From the NCBI GenBank assembly GCA_031257455.1, contig JAIROQ010000165.1, forward strand, positions 1 to 11,528: DNA of 11,528 nt, written 5' to 3'. Each line of letters starts with the position of its first letter. Within the stretch, counting starts at the first letter, position 1. Positions 1 through 6,327 of this stretch are shown in pieces. The position numbers were made by a program, and so were the translations under genes. The stretch is from Prevotellaceae bacterium. Its GTDB lineage: Bacteria > Bacteroidota > Bacteroidia > Bacteroidales > UBA932. The notes beneath the pieces were generated by a model. The model searched no databases and was not told the origin of the DNA. It saw nothing but the letters and a program-made list of their open reading frames with translations.

Positions 1-114
1 ACAGGTTGCGCTACACAAAAAACAACCACTTCCAATGTGGCGTGTCCCGCTTACTACACCGGTAATGATGAACCGGCGGCGTCTTCCGGCGTGGTAACGT
101 ATTCGGGGGAATGA
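1..114 (+). CDS. 3' end of an unidentified, probably exported protein
   Basis: An open frame runs in from the left edge for 37 codons and stops at TGA 112-114. The visible residues are rich in Thr, Ser, Gly and Ala, with two Cys and a YYTGNDEP stretch, and end in VVTYSGE. This composition resembles the secreted protein encoded at 456-1763, so an exported, perhaps related surface protein is a reasonable guess. No domain can be named from so short a fragment. The start lies outside the window. Codon usage is GC-leaning like that of the next large gene, which supports real coding sequence. Confidence 0.55.
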   Translation, partial: TGCATQKTTTSNVACPAYYTGNDEPAASSGVVTYSGE

Positions 115-143
115 TGAAATGACTGTTAAGTCCTCACCCCCTG

Positions 144-167
144 CCCCCTCTCCCGACGGAGAGGGGG
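144..167. repeat. GC-rich perfect hairpin (REP-like)
   Basis: CCCCCTCTCC at 144-153 is the exact reverse complement of GGAGAGGGGG at 158-167, with a four-base CGAC loop: a 10-bp stem of almost pure G+C except for two A/T pairs. It lies 30 bases after the stop of the preceding gene. It could terminate or stabilise that transcript, but there is no T-tract after it. The better reading is an intergenic palindromic repeat, since more hairpins follow. Confidence 0.6.
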
Positions 168-190
168 TTAGTGACTCGTTGGCGCTTGGC

Positions 191-240
191 GCAGCCCCGA
201 AGGGGCGTAACATGGATAACCCCGTGCGAAGCGCGGGGTA
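191..240. repeat. Pair of GC-rich hairpins with GAA loops
   Basis: Two hairpins share the same GAA loop. The first is GCCCC-GAA-GGGGC at 194-206. The second, at 219-239, has arms ACCCCGTGC and GCGCGGGGT (9 bp with one G-T wobble). A further weaker pair, CCGC 272-275 with GCGG 285-288, follows. Together with the 144-167 hairpin they make a structured island of about 150 bases with no convincing gene. This looks like a composite REP/BIME-type interspersed repeat. Whether it recurs in this genome cannot be seen here. Confidence 0.5.
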
Positions 241-338
241 CGAAACGCCCCCCTGCCTTTCGCGCGGGATACCGCCGGTACATAGCGGAACACCCGTGCG
301 CCGCGCGATGTGACTTATAACTTATAACTAAACTAAAA

Positions 339-443
339 ATGAAAAACTTTTTGCGAATAATATTTATTATTGGTTTTACGCTGATGATAGCCACCGTCGT
401 GATATTATTTACCCTGACCATTATTCGGAAATTTACAAACTAA
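339..443 (+). CDS. Small single-span membrane peptide (34 aa)
   Basis: ATG at 339 opens a 34-codon frame ending in TAA at 441-443. The start follows an A-rich leader typical of Bacteroidota. The peptide has a basic N-terminus (MKNFLR), a hydrophobic stretch of about 23 residues from Ile7 to Ile29, and a short basic tail (RKFTN), which is the pattern of a one-pass membrane peptide. It ends 12 bases before the ATG of the secreted-protein gene at 456, so the two may be cotranscribed. No family is recognised. A chance hydrophobic frame in AT-rich DNA is the alternative. Confidence 0.4.
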   Translation: MKNFLRIIFIIGFTLMIATVVILFTLTIIRKFTN

Positions 444-455
444 CAATTAAAAATT

Positions 456-1763
456 ATGAAAAAAATCCTCTTTCTTTTTGCTTTGCTTGCAAGCATAACC
501 GCAAGCGCCACCGTAACGGTTACGCCGCTGAGCGTAGATTATTCCACCCAAAAAGTAACCTTTAGTGTGTCATGGACAGGTACGGCCGCCAATGACCGTG
601 TATGGATATGGATAGATTTCTGTCCGGTTACCGGCACAACACCCGGCACGTTTGCAAAAGCTGTCATCAGTGAGGCTGCGGCTGATGACGGCAGCATGGA
701 CGCTGCTTCGCTCAACGGTCGCGGCTTTTACGTTACGACCAACCCTTCGACCGTAACCGCTACATTAGACAATGCGCCTGCCGACAAATTCAACTGGTGC
801 GTGTATGGCAGCGACCGTCCGCCCTACGCCGAAGGAACATCCGGCGGCTATATCCTGCATGGTTCGCCGGATTTTATCATACAAACCGACCCGCTAAATA
901 CCAGTAGCACGGTGAGCCGGACGGCAACCACATACGATAAATGCATTTATGGCCTGACCGACGCCACCGGCTACCCGGGCGACGTGCTGCTGCCGGCAAT
1001 TACCGACTTCACCGCCTCTTCGGTAACCATTTGCGCGGGGCAAAGCGTAACCCTGACAGCCACTGCGACCAATGCCGAACGTTACAGTTTCGATGACGGC
1101 GCAACGTGGGGGAGTAGCCCTTCCACCGTCGTAAAGCCTTCCTCCTCGACTACCTATATATTAAAAGCCTCCCGCACGACGGGCGCATGCACGGTAACCT
1201 TCCCCACGGCCATCACCGTGACGGTGGTGTCCGCAAATGATATAACGGGACTGATAGTAGCCGCCCCGTCTTACTGTACCAATCAATATGCATGTACCTT
1301 GACCTTCTCCGGCTGGACGGCTACGGCAGGATGGGAAATAGAATACGGATACGGCAACACGGCCGGGAATAATATCCTTGGCTCTACCACCGAAGGAAAT
1401 ATTACCTGCATGAGCCCAAGTACAAAAACTTCGGCGAACTATACGGCTTCCGAATATTTTTGGGCAAGAACAAAAAGTAACGTCTGCAGTACCACCGGCG
1501 CCGCGCGAACAGCTACCTATGTCGCCTGCATGTGTGTATCGACCAGCACCAGTTGCTGCACGGCTTGCAATACACTCAGCCCGACGTCCTATTATTATGG
1601 AACGCTCGCCGGTGCGTGCGGTTGTACGCAAACAAATGGAAACTCGTCGAATATAACAGGTTGTAAAGTGGAAACGGTAACGGTGAACGGCACACAATGG
1701 CAACATTGCGTACATAACAATAATAGGTATACCTGGGTTAAGCAGGGGAATATCTGCCGCTAA
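456..1763 (+). CDS. Secreted protein with Ig-like repeat region and Cys-rich C-terminus
   Basis: The 435-residue product begins with a clear type I signal peptide: MKK, a hydrophobic core LFLFALLASI, and an ASA cleavage site near residue 18. It should be exported across the inner membrane. Residues from about 20 to 150 form a beta-rich N-terminal domain. From about 185 to 255 there is an Ig-like segment of the type seen in Bacteroidota surface proteins (ICAGQSVTLTATATNAERY, then STTYILKA and ITVTV). The last 80 residues contain ten Cys, including CMC, SCC and GACGC, and could be disulfide-bonded outside the cytoplasm. No lipobox, anchoring motif or type IX secretion C-terminal domain is evident. 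The ATG follows an AATTAAAAATT leader. Exact function is unknown; a surface or adhesin-like role is only a guess. Confidence 0.75.
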   Translation: MKKILFLFALLASITASATVTVTPLSVDYSTQKVTFSVSWTGTAANDRVWIWIDFCPVTGTTPGTFAKAVISEAAADDGSMDAASLNGRGFYVTTNPSTVTATLDNAPADKFNWCVYGSDRPPYAEGTSGGYILHGSPDFIIQTDPLNTSSTVSRTATTYDKCIYGLTDATGYPGDVLLPAITDFTASSVTICAGQSVTLTATATNAERYSFDDGATWGSSPSTVVKPSSSTTYILKASRTTGACTVTFPTAITVTVVSANDITGLIVAAPSYCTNQYACTLTFSGWTATAGWEIEYGYGNTAGNNILGSTTEGNITCMSPSTKTSANYTASEYFWARTKSNVCSTTGAARTATYVACMCVSTSTSCCTACNTLSPTSYYYGTLAGACGCTQTNGNSSNITGCKVETVTVNGTQWQHCVHNNNRYTWVKQGNICR

Positions 1764-1921
1764 ATCCCCGTACGGCCTGTGACGGAGACAAGGGGAACAG
1801 CACACGTATAGTGATTAACGGCTGGCTGAACGACACAATAACCGCAGGCAGCGCCGCCGGCGGTAGCCTAATCTTTGAACCTGAAACCTCAAACGGCGCC
1901 AGCCCAAACCTCAAAGCATAG
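1742..1921 (+). pseudogene. Out-of-frame coding-like tail after the secreted-protein gene
   Basis: In another frame from the preceding gene, an uninterrupted stretch runs from just after TAA 1739-1741 to TAG 1919-1921. It reads as plausible protein (TRIVINGWLNDTITAGSAAGG, later LIFEPETSNGASPNLKA) but has no ATG; the only in-frame alternative start is a GTG at 1811. It may be the remnant C-terminus of a degraded or frameshifted gene, or the true end of the upstream protein after a frameshift or sequencing error. A chance open stretch of 59 codons is also possible. Confidence 0.3.
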
Positions 1922-1959
1922 CAACCGTTTTCCGGCCTTTTCGGTCGAAATAATTTTTG

Positions 1960-1967
1960 TACATTTG
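1960..1967 (+). promoter_or_regulatory. Probable -7 box of the tatD-ansA promoter
   Basis: TACATTTG is an exact match to the Bacteroidota -7 consensus TAnnTTTG and lies 48 bases before the GTG start of tatD. The -33 region is weak: a TTTT run at 1938-1941 is slightly too close. Transcription would start near 1974. Confidence 0.5.
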
Positions 1968-1974
1968 TAAAAAA

Positions 1975-1988
1975 AGGAGTTCATGTAA
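1975..1988 (+). promoter_or_regulatory. Start-stop codon pair behind a Shine-Dalgarno-like site in the tatD leader
   Basis: AGGAG (about 1976-1979) is followed after a short spacer by ATG 1983-1985 and immediately by TAA 1986-1988, in the same frame as tatD and 27 bases before its GTG. A ribosome recruited here would start and stop at once. This could reduce or modulate tatD translation, or it could be accidental. Purine-rich Shine-Dalgarno sites are uncommon in this phylum, which makes the site noticeable. Confidence 0.3.
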
Positions 1989-2015
1989 AGTTGTTTTTCG
2001 AAAAATTTTTACCAC

Positions 2016-2804
2016 GTGAAATTCATAGATACGCATACTCATTGGTACGTCAAAGATTTTAAAGAGGACTTGGCAGCGGCAATAGCACGGGCGCAGGCAG
2101 CGGGTGTAGAAAAATTTATTTTGCCGGCAGTTCATAAAGCAACTCATGCGCCGATGATGGAAACGGCGGCGCACTTTGCCGGCAGCTGTTTTCCCTGCAT
2201 CGGATTGCATCCGACAGAAGTAAATGAGCATTGGCACGAGGAATTGAATTTTATTGCGCAACAACTTTCCAACAATGCTAAAACCTTTGCCGGCATTGGC
2301 GAAACAGGTATTGACCTGCACTATGGCGCAGCATTTATCACGGAACAAAAAATCGTTTTTGAACAGCAACTGCGATGGGCAGCCGCTTATCACTTGCCGG
2401 TGGTTATTCATGCCCGCGAAGCGTTTGAAGAAATATTTGATGTATTGGATAGCGTAAAGCCGTTGCCGTTGCGCGGCGTGTTCCATGCTTACTCCGGCAA
2501 CATGAATGTCTTTGAACGTATCAGCCGTTACGGCGATTTCAAAATAGGCGTTGGCGGCGTGGTCACCTTTAAAAACGCCGAATTGGCGCGGGTGGTGGAA
2601 ACATTGGACTTGCGCCATATAGTGCTGGAAACAGATGCGCCGTGGTTGTCGCCTGTTCCGTATCGCGGGCAGCGCAACGAAAGCAGCTATATCCCATTCA
2701 TTGCGGAAAAAATCGCCGCACTGAAAAATTGTCCGTTGGAAGAAGTCGCTGCTATCACCACTGCCAATGCCGAACAGCTTTTTAACAAGATTTTGCAAAT
2801 ATGA
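2016..2804 (+). CDS. tatD: TatD family metal-dependent hydrolase / DNase
   Basis: The 262-residue product is full length for the TatD family, whose members are cytoplasmic two-metal TIM-barrel hydrolases with DNase/exonuclease activity in characterised cases. The metal-ligand set is complete: His7 and His9 (FIDTHTH), Glu96 (GIGETGID), His132 (VIHAREA), His157 (VFHAYSG) and Asp207 (LETDAPW). The start is GTG 2016. The only upstream in-frame ATG (1983) is followed at once by TAA, and the GTG places the conserved IDTHTH at the expected N-terminal position. The stop overlaps the ATG of ansA as ATGA, so the two genes are translationally coupled. This is a housekeeping chromosomal gene, outside the prophage. 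Its substrate within the family cannot be read from sequence. Confidence 0.92.
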   Translation: MKFIDTHTHWYVKDFKEDLAAAIARAQAAGVEKFILPAVHKATHAPMMETAAHFAGSCFPCIGLHPTEVNEHWHEELNFIAQQLSNNAKTFAGIGETGIDLHYGAAFITEQKIVFEQQLRWAAAYHLPVVIHAREAFEEIFDVLDSVKPLPLRGVFHAYSGNMNVFERISRYGDFKIGVGGVVTFKNAELARVVETLDLRHIVLETDAPWLSPVPYRGQRNESSYIPFIAEKIAALKNCPLEEVAAITTANAEQLFNKILQI

Positions 2805-3826
2805 TACCCTCTATATTGATTATCTATACCGGCGGGACGATTGGCATGAAACACCATCCCGAAACCGGTGCGCTTACGCCCGTTAATTTCCAAGAGATAG
2901 AACAGGAAGTACCGGAACTGAAAAAATTCAAATTTCACCTGCACACTCATTCGTTTAACCCGTTGGTCGATTCGTCAGAAATTCAACCGGAATTTTGGGC
3001 GCGGTTGGCGCAGTTGATTTATGATAACTATGCAACCTACGATGGATTTGTTGTACTGCATGGCACGGATACGATGTCATATACCGCGTCTGCATTGAGT
3101 TTTATGCTGGAAAACCTGTCGAAGCCGGTAGTATTTACCGGTAGCCAGTTGCCGGTGGGATTGCTGCGCACGGACGGAAAAGAAAATTTGATTTCTGCGG
3201 TTGAAATTGCCGCTGCCATGAAAGACGGCAAGCCTTGCGTGCCGGAAGTGACCATTTTTTTCGACAATCAACTTTTTCGCGGCAACCGCACAACGAAATA
3301 CAATGCGGAACAATTCCGGGCATTCCGTTCCGCCAACTATCCGCCTTTGGCAGAAGCGGGCGTATCCATAAAATACCATGATGCTTTTATTCACCGCGAA
3401 AAACAGGCCTTGCCATTGCGTCTACATACCAGATTGGACGGTAATATTGCCGTGCTGAAAATTTTTCCGGGCATGGGGCGCAACGTAGTCGAAGGCATCC
3501 TGAACATTGACGGACTGCGTGCGATAGTATTGGAAACTTACGGTTCCGGCAATGCGCCTACGGTTACTTGGTTTATTGACGCATTGCGGAAAGCTATCGC
3601 GCGTGGCGTTATTGTACTGAATGTATCGCAATGCCACGCCGGCGCAGTGGAAATGGAAAAATATGAAACCGGCATTCTTTTGAAACAGATAGGCGTCATA
3701 AGCGGCTATGACAGCACTACAGAGGCGGCCGTAACAAAATTAGCGTTCTTATTGGGACAAAGCAACGACTATAAATTTATCGTAGAACAATTGAATTATT
3801 CGTTCAGTGGTGAAATTTCAAAATAA
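2801..3826 (+). CDS. ansA: L-asparaginase, type I (cytoplasmic)
   Basis: Converts L-asparagine to L-aspartate and ammonia. The 341-residue length fits the cytoplasmic type I enzymes, and no signal peptide is present. The active-site motifs are intact: catalytic Thr13 in YTGGTIGM, the DSSE loop with Ser59, Thr89-Asp90 in VVLHGTDTM, and the lysine of the NRTTK motif at Lys166. The ATG at 2801 overlaps the tatD stop (ATGA), and this tatD-ansA order supports a two-gene host operon driven from the promoter near 1960. The gene ends 6 bases before the tRNA-Ser -7 box. Nothing is truncated or unusual. Confidence 0.93.
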   Translation: MIPSILIIYTGGTIGMKHHPETGALTPVNFQEIEQEVPELKKFKFHLHTHSFNPLVDSSEIQPEFWARLAQLIYDNYATYDGFVVLHGTDTMSYTASALSFMLENLSKPVVFTGSQLPVGLLRTDGKENLISAVEIAAAMKDGKPCVPEVTIFFDNQLFRGNRTTKYNAEQFRAFRSANYPPLAEAGVSIKYHDAFIHREKQALPLRLHTRLDGNIAVLKIFPGMGRNVVEGILNIDGLRAIVLETYGSGNAPTVTWFIDALRKAIARGVIVLNVSQCHAGAVEMEKYETGILLKQIGVISGYDSTTEAAVTKLAFLLGQSNDYKFIVEQLNYSFSGEISK

Positions 3827-3831
3827 ATTGC

Positions 3832-3839
3832 TAATTTTG
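3832..3839 (+). promoter_or_regulatory. -7 box for tRNA-Ser
   Basis: TAATTTTG exactly matches TAnnTTTG and ends 13 bases before the first base of the tRNA, the spacing expected for a short tRNA leader. No clear -33 TTTG is seen in the end of ansA. Confidence 0.55.
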
Positions 3840-3852
3840 CGCACCAATAACA

Positions 3853-3940
3853 GGAGAGATGGCCGAGTGGTCGAAGGCGCACGCCTGGAAAGTGTGTAAG
3901 CTCCAAAAGGGCTTCATGGGTTCGAATCCCATTCTCTCCG
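3853..3940 (+). tRNA. tRNA-Ser (anticodon GGA)
   Basis: The cloverleaf is complete. Acceptor GGAGAGA (3853-3859) pairs with TCTCTCC (3933-3939), discriminator G at 3940. The D stem is GCC/GGC. The anticodon stem CACGC/GTGTG encloses loop CTGGAAA with GGA at 3887-3889, reading UCC and UCU. A long class II variable arm follows (AAGCTCC-AAAA-GGGCTT, about 3898-3914), then the T arm ATGGG-TTCGAAT-CCCAT. CCA is not encoded. The long variable arm and GGA anticodon identify serine. Its 3' end is the likely integration site of the adjoining element. Confidence 0.96.
3918..3940 (+). other. Presumed attachment site (3' end of tRNA-Ser)
   Basis: A tyrosine integrase gene begins about 120 bases downstream of an intact tRNA, the classic arrangement for elements that integrate into the tRNA 3' end and restore it. 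The core should include the T-arm and acceptor end, beginning GGGTTCGAATCCC. The matching direct repeat at the far end of the element lies outside this window, so the exact core is not known. Confidence 0.5.
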
Positions 3941-4018
3941 CTGAAAGTTCCGAAAGCTGCGAATAGCAACGAATGTAGCTAATGTAGGGAAAATTTCGGG
4001 ACAGAAACGAGACAATAG

Positions 4019-4059
4019 TTTTTACGCTTTTTGAAAATTGCTTCAAAAAAGTGTAAAAA
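4019..4059. repeat. Long imperfect AT-rich hairpin before the integrase start
   Basis: TTTTTACGC (4019-4027) pairs with GTGTAAAAA (4051-4059) with one G-T wobble, and inside it TTTTTGAA (4028-4035) pairs with TTCAAAAA (4042-4049) around loop AATTGC, with one bulged A at 4050. It ends 4 bases before the integrase ATG and runs into a 10-A tract (4055-4064). It could be an integrase operator, a block to readthrough from ansA/tRNA, or an RNA structure masking the start. It lacks the GC stem of a normal intrinsic terminator. Confidence 0.5.
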
Positions 4060-4063
4060 AAAA

Positions 4064-5227
4064 ATGTCCATACATCAACCCAAAAAATCAAGCCTCGCGT
4101 ATATACCCGCCCGCCTGACGGAAGGCAAAGAATGGTTCGTGTCGTATTACGCTATCTACCCGCTTACCGGACAACTGCGCCGGAAAAAAATTAAACTGAA
4201 CCGTATTCGTTCGGTTACACAACGCCGGCTTGTGGCGCGTAAACTCATTATGGACATAAATGAAAAGTTATGCAACGGATGGAATCCGTTCATTGAAGAC
4301 GAAGCGCCGAAATCGTATCATAAACTTATGGATGTGCTCGCCACTTACATGACCATCCAGGAAAAGGAACTGGAAGAAAATTCGCTCCGGTCTTACCGGT
4401 CATACGTTAAATTTATTCGCGAATATATTACTTATAAATTGAAAACGCCGGATATGTACGTCTGCCAGTTTGATAAACGCATAGCCGCTGATTTTATGCT
4501 TGCCATAAAGCAAAATCCGAAACTGTCGAACCGGACGTATAATAATTATTTATTATTCTATAAAGTATTGTTTAATTGGATAAAACAATACAACTACATT
4601 ACAGGCAACCCATTCGAGGGCATTGTAAAAATTGCCAAAAGAAGAACGCAAAAAATACGGCAAATGATTTCGCCAGCACTCCGAAAAGCGCTGTGTGATT
4701 ACCTTTCCATGCATAACAGAAATTATCTTGCCATGTGTATGATGTGCTATTATTGTTTTTTACGTCCGAATGAAATATCCTATTTGAAAGTAAGCGATAT
4801 TGATTTGACCGGTCAGACTATTTTGATACGGAAAGAGATTGCAAAAAATGATAAAGACAGTATCCGCACAATACCGGATGCGATGCTTCCCTACATGCAA
4901 CACCTGCCACTGAACGGGAACAAAAATCAATACCTTTTTTCATTCGACAGGCAACATCAGTTTATTCCGGGAACAAAACATGCCAACTCCCGTGAAATAG
5001 CACGGTACTGGAGCAAGCTGCGGAAAATTGTAGGTATTCCGAAAGAGGTACAGTTTTACTCATTAAAAGATACCGGCATTACCAATATGCTTGCCGACGG
5101 CGTGGCAGCTAATTTCGTGCAAGGTCAAGCCGACCACAGTTCATTAGCCATAACTTCTATTTATGCCGGCACAACAACGCCGGCAAGCCAGGAACAAATC
5201 CGGAAAAAAGCAGGCACGTTTGCGTAG
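4064..5227 (+). CDS. int: Tyrosine recombinase / phage integrase
   Basis: A 387-residue integrase that would catalyse site-specific integration and excision at the tRNA-Ser site. Residues about 5-75 form an N-terminal arm-binding-type domain, about 85-190 a SAM-like core-binding domain, and 200-380 the catalytic domain. Visible catalytic residues are Arg234 (CFLRPNE), a beta-hairpin Lys near 264, Lys335 in YSLKDTG, His358 (ADHSS) and nucleophile Tyr367 (TSIYAG). The usual box II H-x-x-R is Y-S-L-K here, a variant I associate with Bacteroidetes integrases. ATG 4064 was chosen over a TTG at 4031, which lies inside the upstream hairpin and adds only a Lys-rich extension. It is convergent with the minus-strand cassette, with 21 bases between the stops. 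Confidence 0.92.
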   Translation: MSIHQPKKSSLAYIPARLTEGKEWFVSYYAIYPLTGQLRRKKIKLNRIRSVTQRRLVARKLIMDINEKLCNGWNPFIEDEAPKSYHKLMDVLATYMTIQEKELEENSLRSYRSYVKFIREYITYKLKTPDMYVCQFDKRIAADFMLAIKQNPKLSNRTYNNYLLFYKVLFNWIKQYNYITGNPFEGIVKIAKRRTQKIRQMISPALRKALCDYLSMHNRNYLAMCMMCYYCFLRPNEISYLKVSDIDLTGQTILIRKEIAKNDKDSIRTIPDAMLPYMQHLPLNGNKNQYLFSFDRQHQFIPGTKHANSREIARYWSKLRKIVGIPKEVQFYSLKDTGITNMLADGVAANFVQGQADHSSLAITSIYAGTTTPASQEQIRKKAGTFA

Positions 5228-5248
5228 ATACGTTTCAATGCCGATTGC

Positions 5249-5455
5249 CTAAGTGCATAATTTTAGTTCATCTAAAAGATGCTCTACTCCAGCAATAATC
5301 TTTTTTTTTTGCTCTGCAGAAAAATGTCCCGGATTGCCGTTTGCGTTTTTGCCTGCCAGCTTCCGCATGATACCGGAAGTATAAGGTATACCGCAATAGT
5401 CAGGGAAGAAACTACGGCATTTCAGATATTTTATTTTCTTTGTAAACTCGTCCAT
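5249..5455 (-). CDS. Small basic protein, possibly helix-turn-helix (68 aa)
   Basis: The 68-residue product is the last gene of the minus-strand cassette. Its ATG lies 44 bases inside the end of the preceding 93-residue gene, and its leader is a run of A and T. The segment YCGIPYTSGIMRKLAGKN, followed by NGNPGHFSAEQKKKI, resembles a short helix-turn-helix with a basic wing, which might make it a small DNA-binding regulator or excisionase-like protein; no family is firmly recognised. The Lys run is encoded within a 10-A homopolymer (plus-strand T 5301-5310), prone to slippage or sequencing error. Its place beside the integrase fits a control role. Function is unknown. Confidence 0.5.
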   Translation of the reverse strand: MDEFTKKIKYLKCRSFFPDYCGIPYTSGIMRKLAGKNANGNPGHFSAEQKKKIIAGVEHLLDELKLCT

Positions 5456-5693
5456 TTTTTTTATAAATTTTATAAGCGACGTACCATTTTCCCATCGCCT
5501 TTAATAGCCCTTCTACTTTGTGTACATTGCCGGAATAATAATCAATCATAGCATCTATGTCGTCAACTACTTCAAAAGAGTTGTTTTCGACCTTTGCCAA
5601 AAAACGCGGCTTCCGGGCGTGATAGATATATACACCGTCTGGCTCAGCCATCGGGTTTTTGGCTATCATAAATTTAGGCTGTTTTAATTTCAT
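5412..5693 (-). CDS. Hypothetical cassette protein (93 aa)
   Basis: The start is the ATG at 5693, preceded by GGAGG about seven bases upstream inside the end of the ParB-like gene, a good Shine-Dalgarno-like site; a longer reading from 5744 would overlap that gene much further. The 93-residue product starts MKLKQPKFMIAKNPMAEPDG and contains YIYHARKPRFLAKVEN, an acidic stretch (EVVDDIDAMIDYY), and a basic Tyr/Lys-rich end. It is soluble, with no signal or membrane segment. I do not recognise a family. Overlap of 20 bases with the ParB-like gene, and of 44 with the following gene, indicates translational coupling and membership of the same operon. Confidence 0.6.
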   Translation of the reverse strand: MKLKQPKFMIAKNPMAEPDGVYIYHARKPRFLAKVENNSFEVVDDIDAMIDYYSGNVHKVEGLLKAMGKWYVAYKIYKKNGRVYKENKISEMP

Positions 5694-6327
5694 TTTCCAC
5701 CTCCCATGCTTTTGAAAATTCATTGTCGGCAAATAAAGACGCAATGCCGGTGAGTTGTTTTAGCCGCAATATTTCGTCCATGTCCATGCCGATGTGCTTC
5801 TTTATCCATGTTTCCTTGCGCCCCAGCAGTATCAATTCCTTTACGATATTGCTCATAAGGTCAATGTCGTGGGAGCCGCGCGCACGATTATGCCGGATGG
5901 TTGATGCCATGCGGCTGTCGAGTTCCCGGTTGCCCTCTCGGATGAACGACAGCGGTAAGCGACCGTGAGTACTTTGGCTGATTTTCTTTGATTTTCTTTC
6001 CGATTGCCGCCGGTGAAAGCCATCCACAATCCTGATAGTGTCCTCTTCCGGGTTGCCTACTATCGGCATGGTGTATCCGTCCTCTTCGATAGAGGTAATG
6101 AGTAACGCCATTTCCGGTGGCGGCACGCTATTGGGATTGTAGTCGTTCCCCTCTACCTTTTCGGATTTCTCCCACGCCACGAAATCTACTGGGTGGTGTT
6201 TGAGCGGGCTTACCTCATGCAGTTCCGCCCGCACGTAGTTCAACGCATCAATTTTTTCGTCAATGTCCGAAATAGCGGCGATTAATGCGCACAGCTCTTT
6301 TACTTTTTGTGTGATTGCTTCGTTCAT
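5674..6327 (-). CDS. IbrB-like ParB/Spo0J-domain protein
   Basis: A 217-residue protein with a ParB-like domain at about residues 45-150: NDYNPNSVPPPEM near 61-73, the ParB box VDGFHRR at 101-107, and a NRARGSHDIDLMSNIV segment at 147-162, which I associate with IbrB-type proteins. A helix-turn-helix-like stretch follows at about 165-195 (WIKKHIGMDMDEILRLKQL). ParB-fold domains bind or cleave nucleotides and nucleic acids, and the E. coli IbrB acts together with IbrA as a regulator. Its ATG overlaps the stop of the IbrA-like gene (ATGA), reproducing the known pair. It is probably not a partition protein: no ParA is nearby and the protein is short. Whether it regulates, cleaves or supports a modification is unknown. 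Confidence 0.82.
   Translation of the reverse strand: MNEAITQKVKELCALIAAISDIDEKIDALNYVRAELHEVSPLKHHPVDFVAWEKSEKVEGNDYNPNSVPPPEMALLITSIEEDGYTMPIVGNPEEDTIRIVDGFHRRQSERKSKKISQSTHGRLPLSFIREGNRELDSRMASTIRHNRARGSHDIDLMSNIVKELILLGRKETWIKKHIGMDMDEILRLKQLTGIASLFADNEFSKAWEVENEIKTA

Noticed and set aside
1161..1805. Long minus-strand open frame (214 codons) opposite the secreted-protein gene
   Set aside because: It mirrors a GC-rich real gene, is rich in Arg, Cys and Gly, and has no recognisable motif; the plus-strand gene has a signal peptide and natural composition.
1921..1950. Intrinsic terminator near the CCGGCC sequence before tatD
   Set aside because: ACCG/CGGT and CCGG give only short stems without a proper T-tract, so a terminator call is not supported.
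1911..2798. Minus-strand open frame (295 codons) opposite tatD
   Set aside because: The plus strand carries a complete TatD active site; the opposite frame has abnormal Cys/Phe/Arg content and no motif.
4031..4063. TTG at 4031 as integrase start
   Set aside because: It lies inside the inverted repeat and adds a Lys-rich stretch without domain support; ATG 4064 has a better A-rich leader.
5674..6327. Plasmid or chromosome partition ParB
   Set aside because: No ParA gene or parS-like cluster is visible, and the protein is short, IbrB-like and coupled to an IbrA-like gene.
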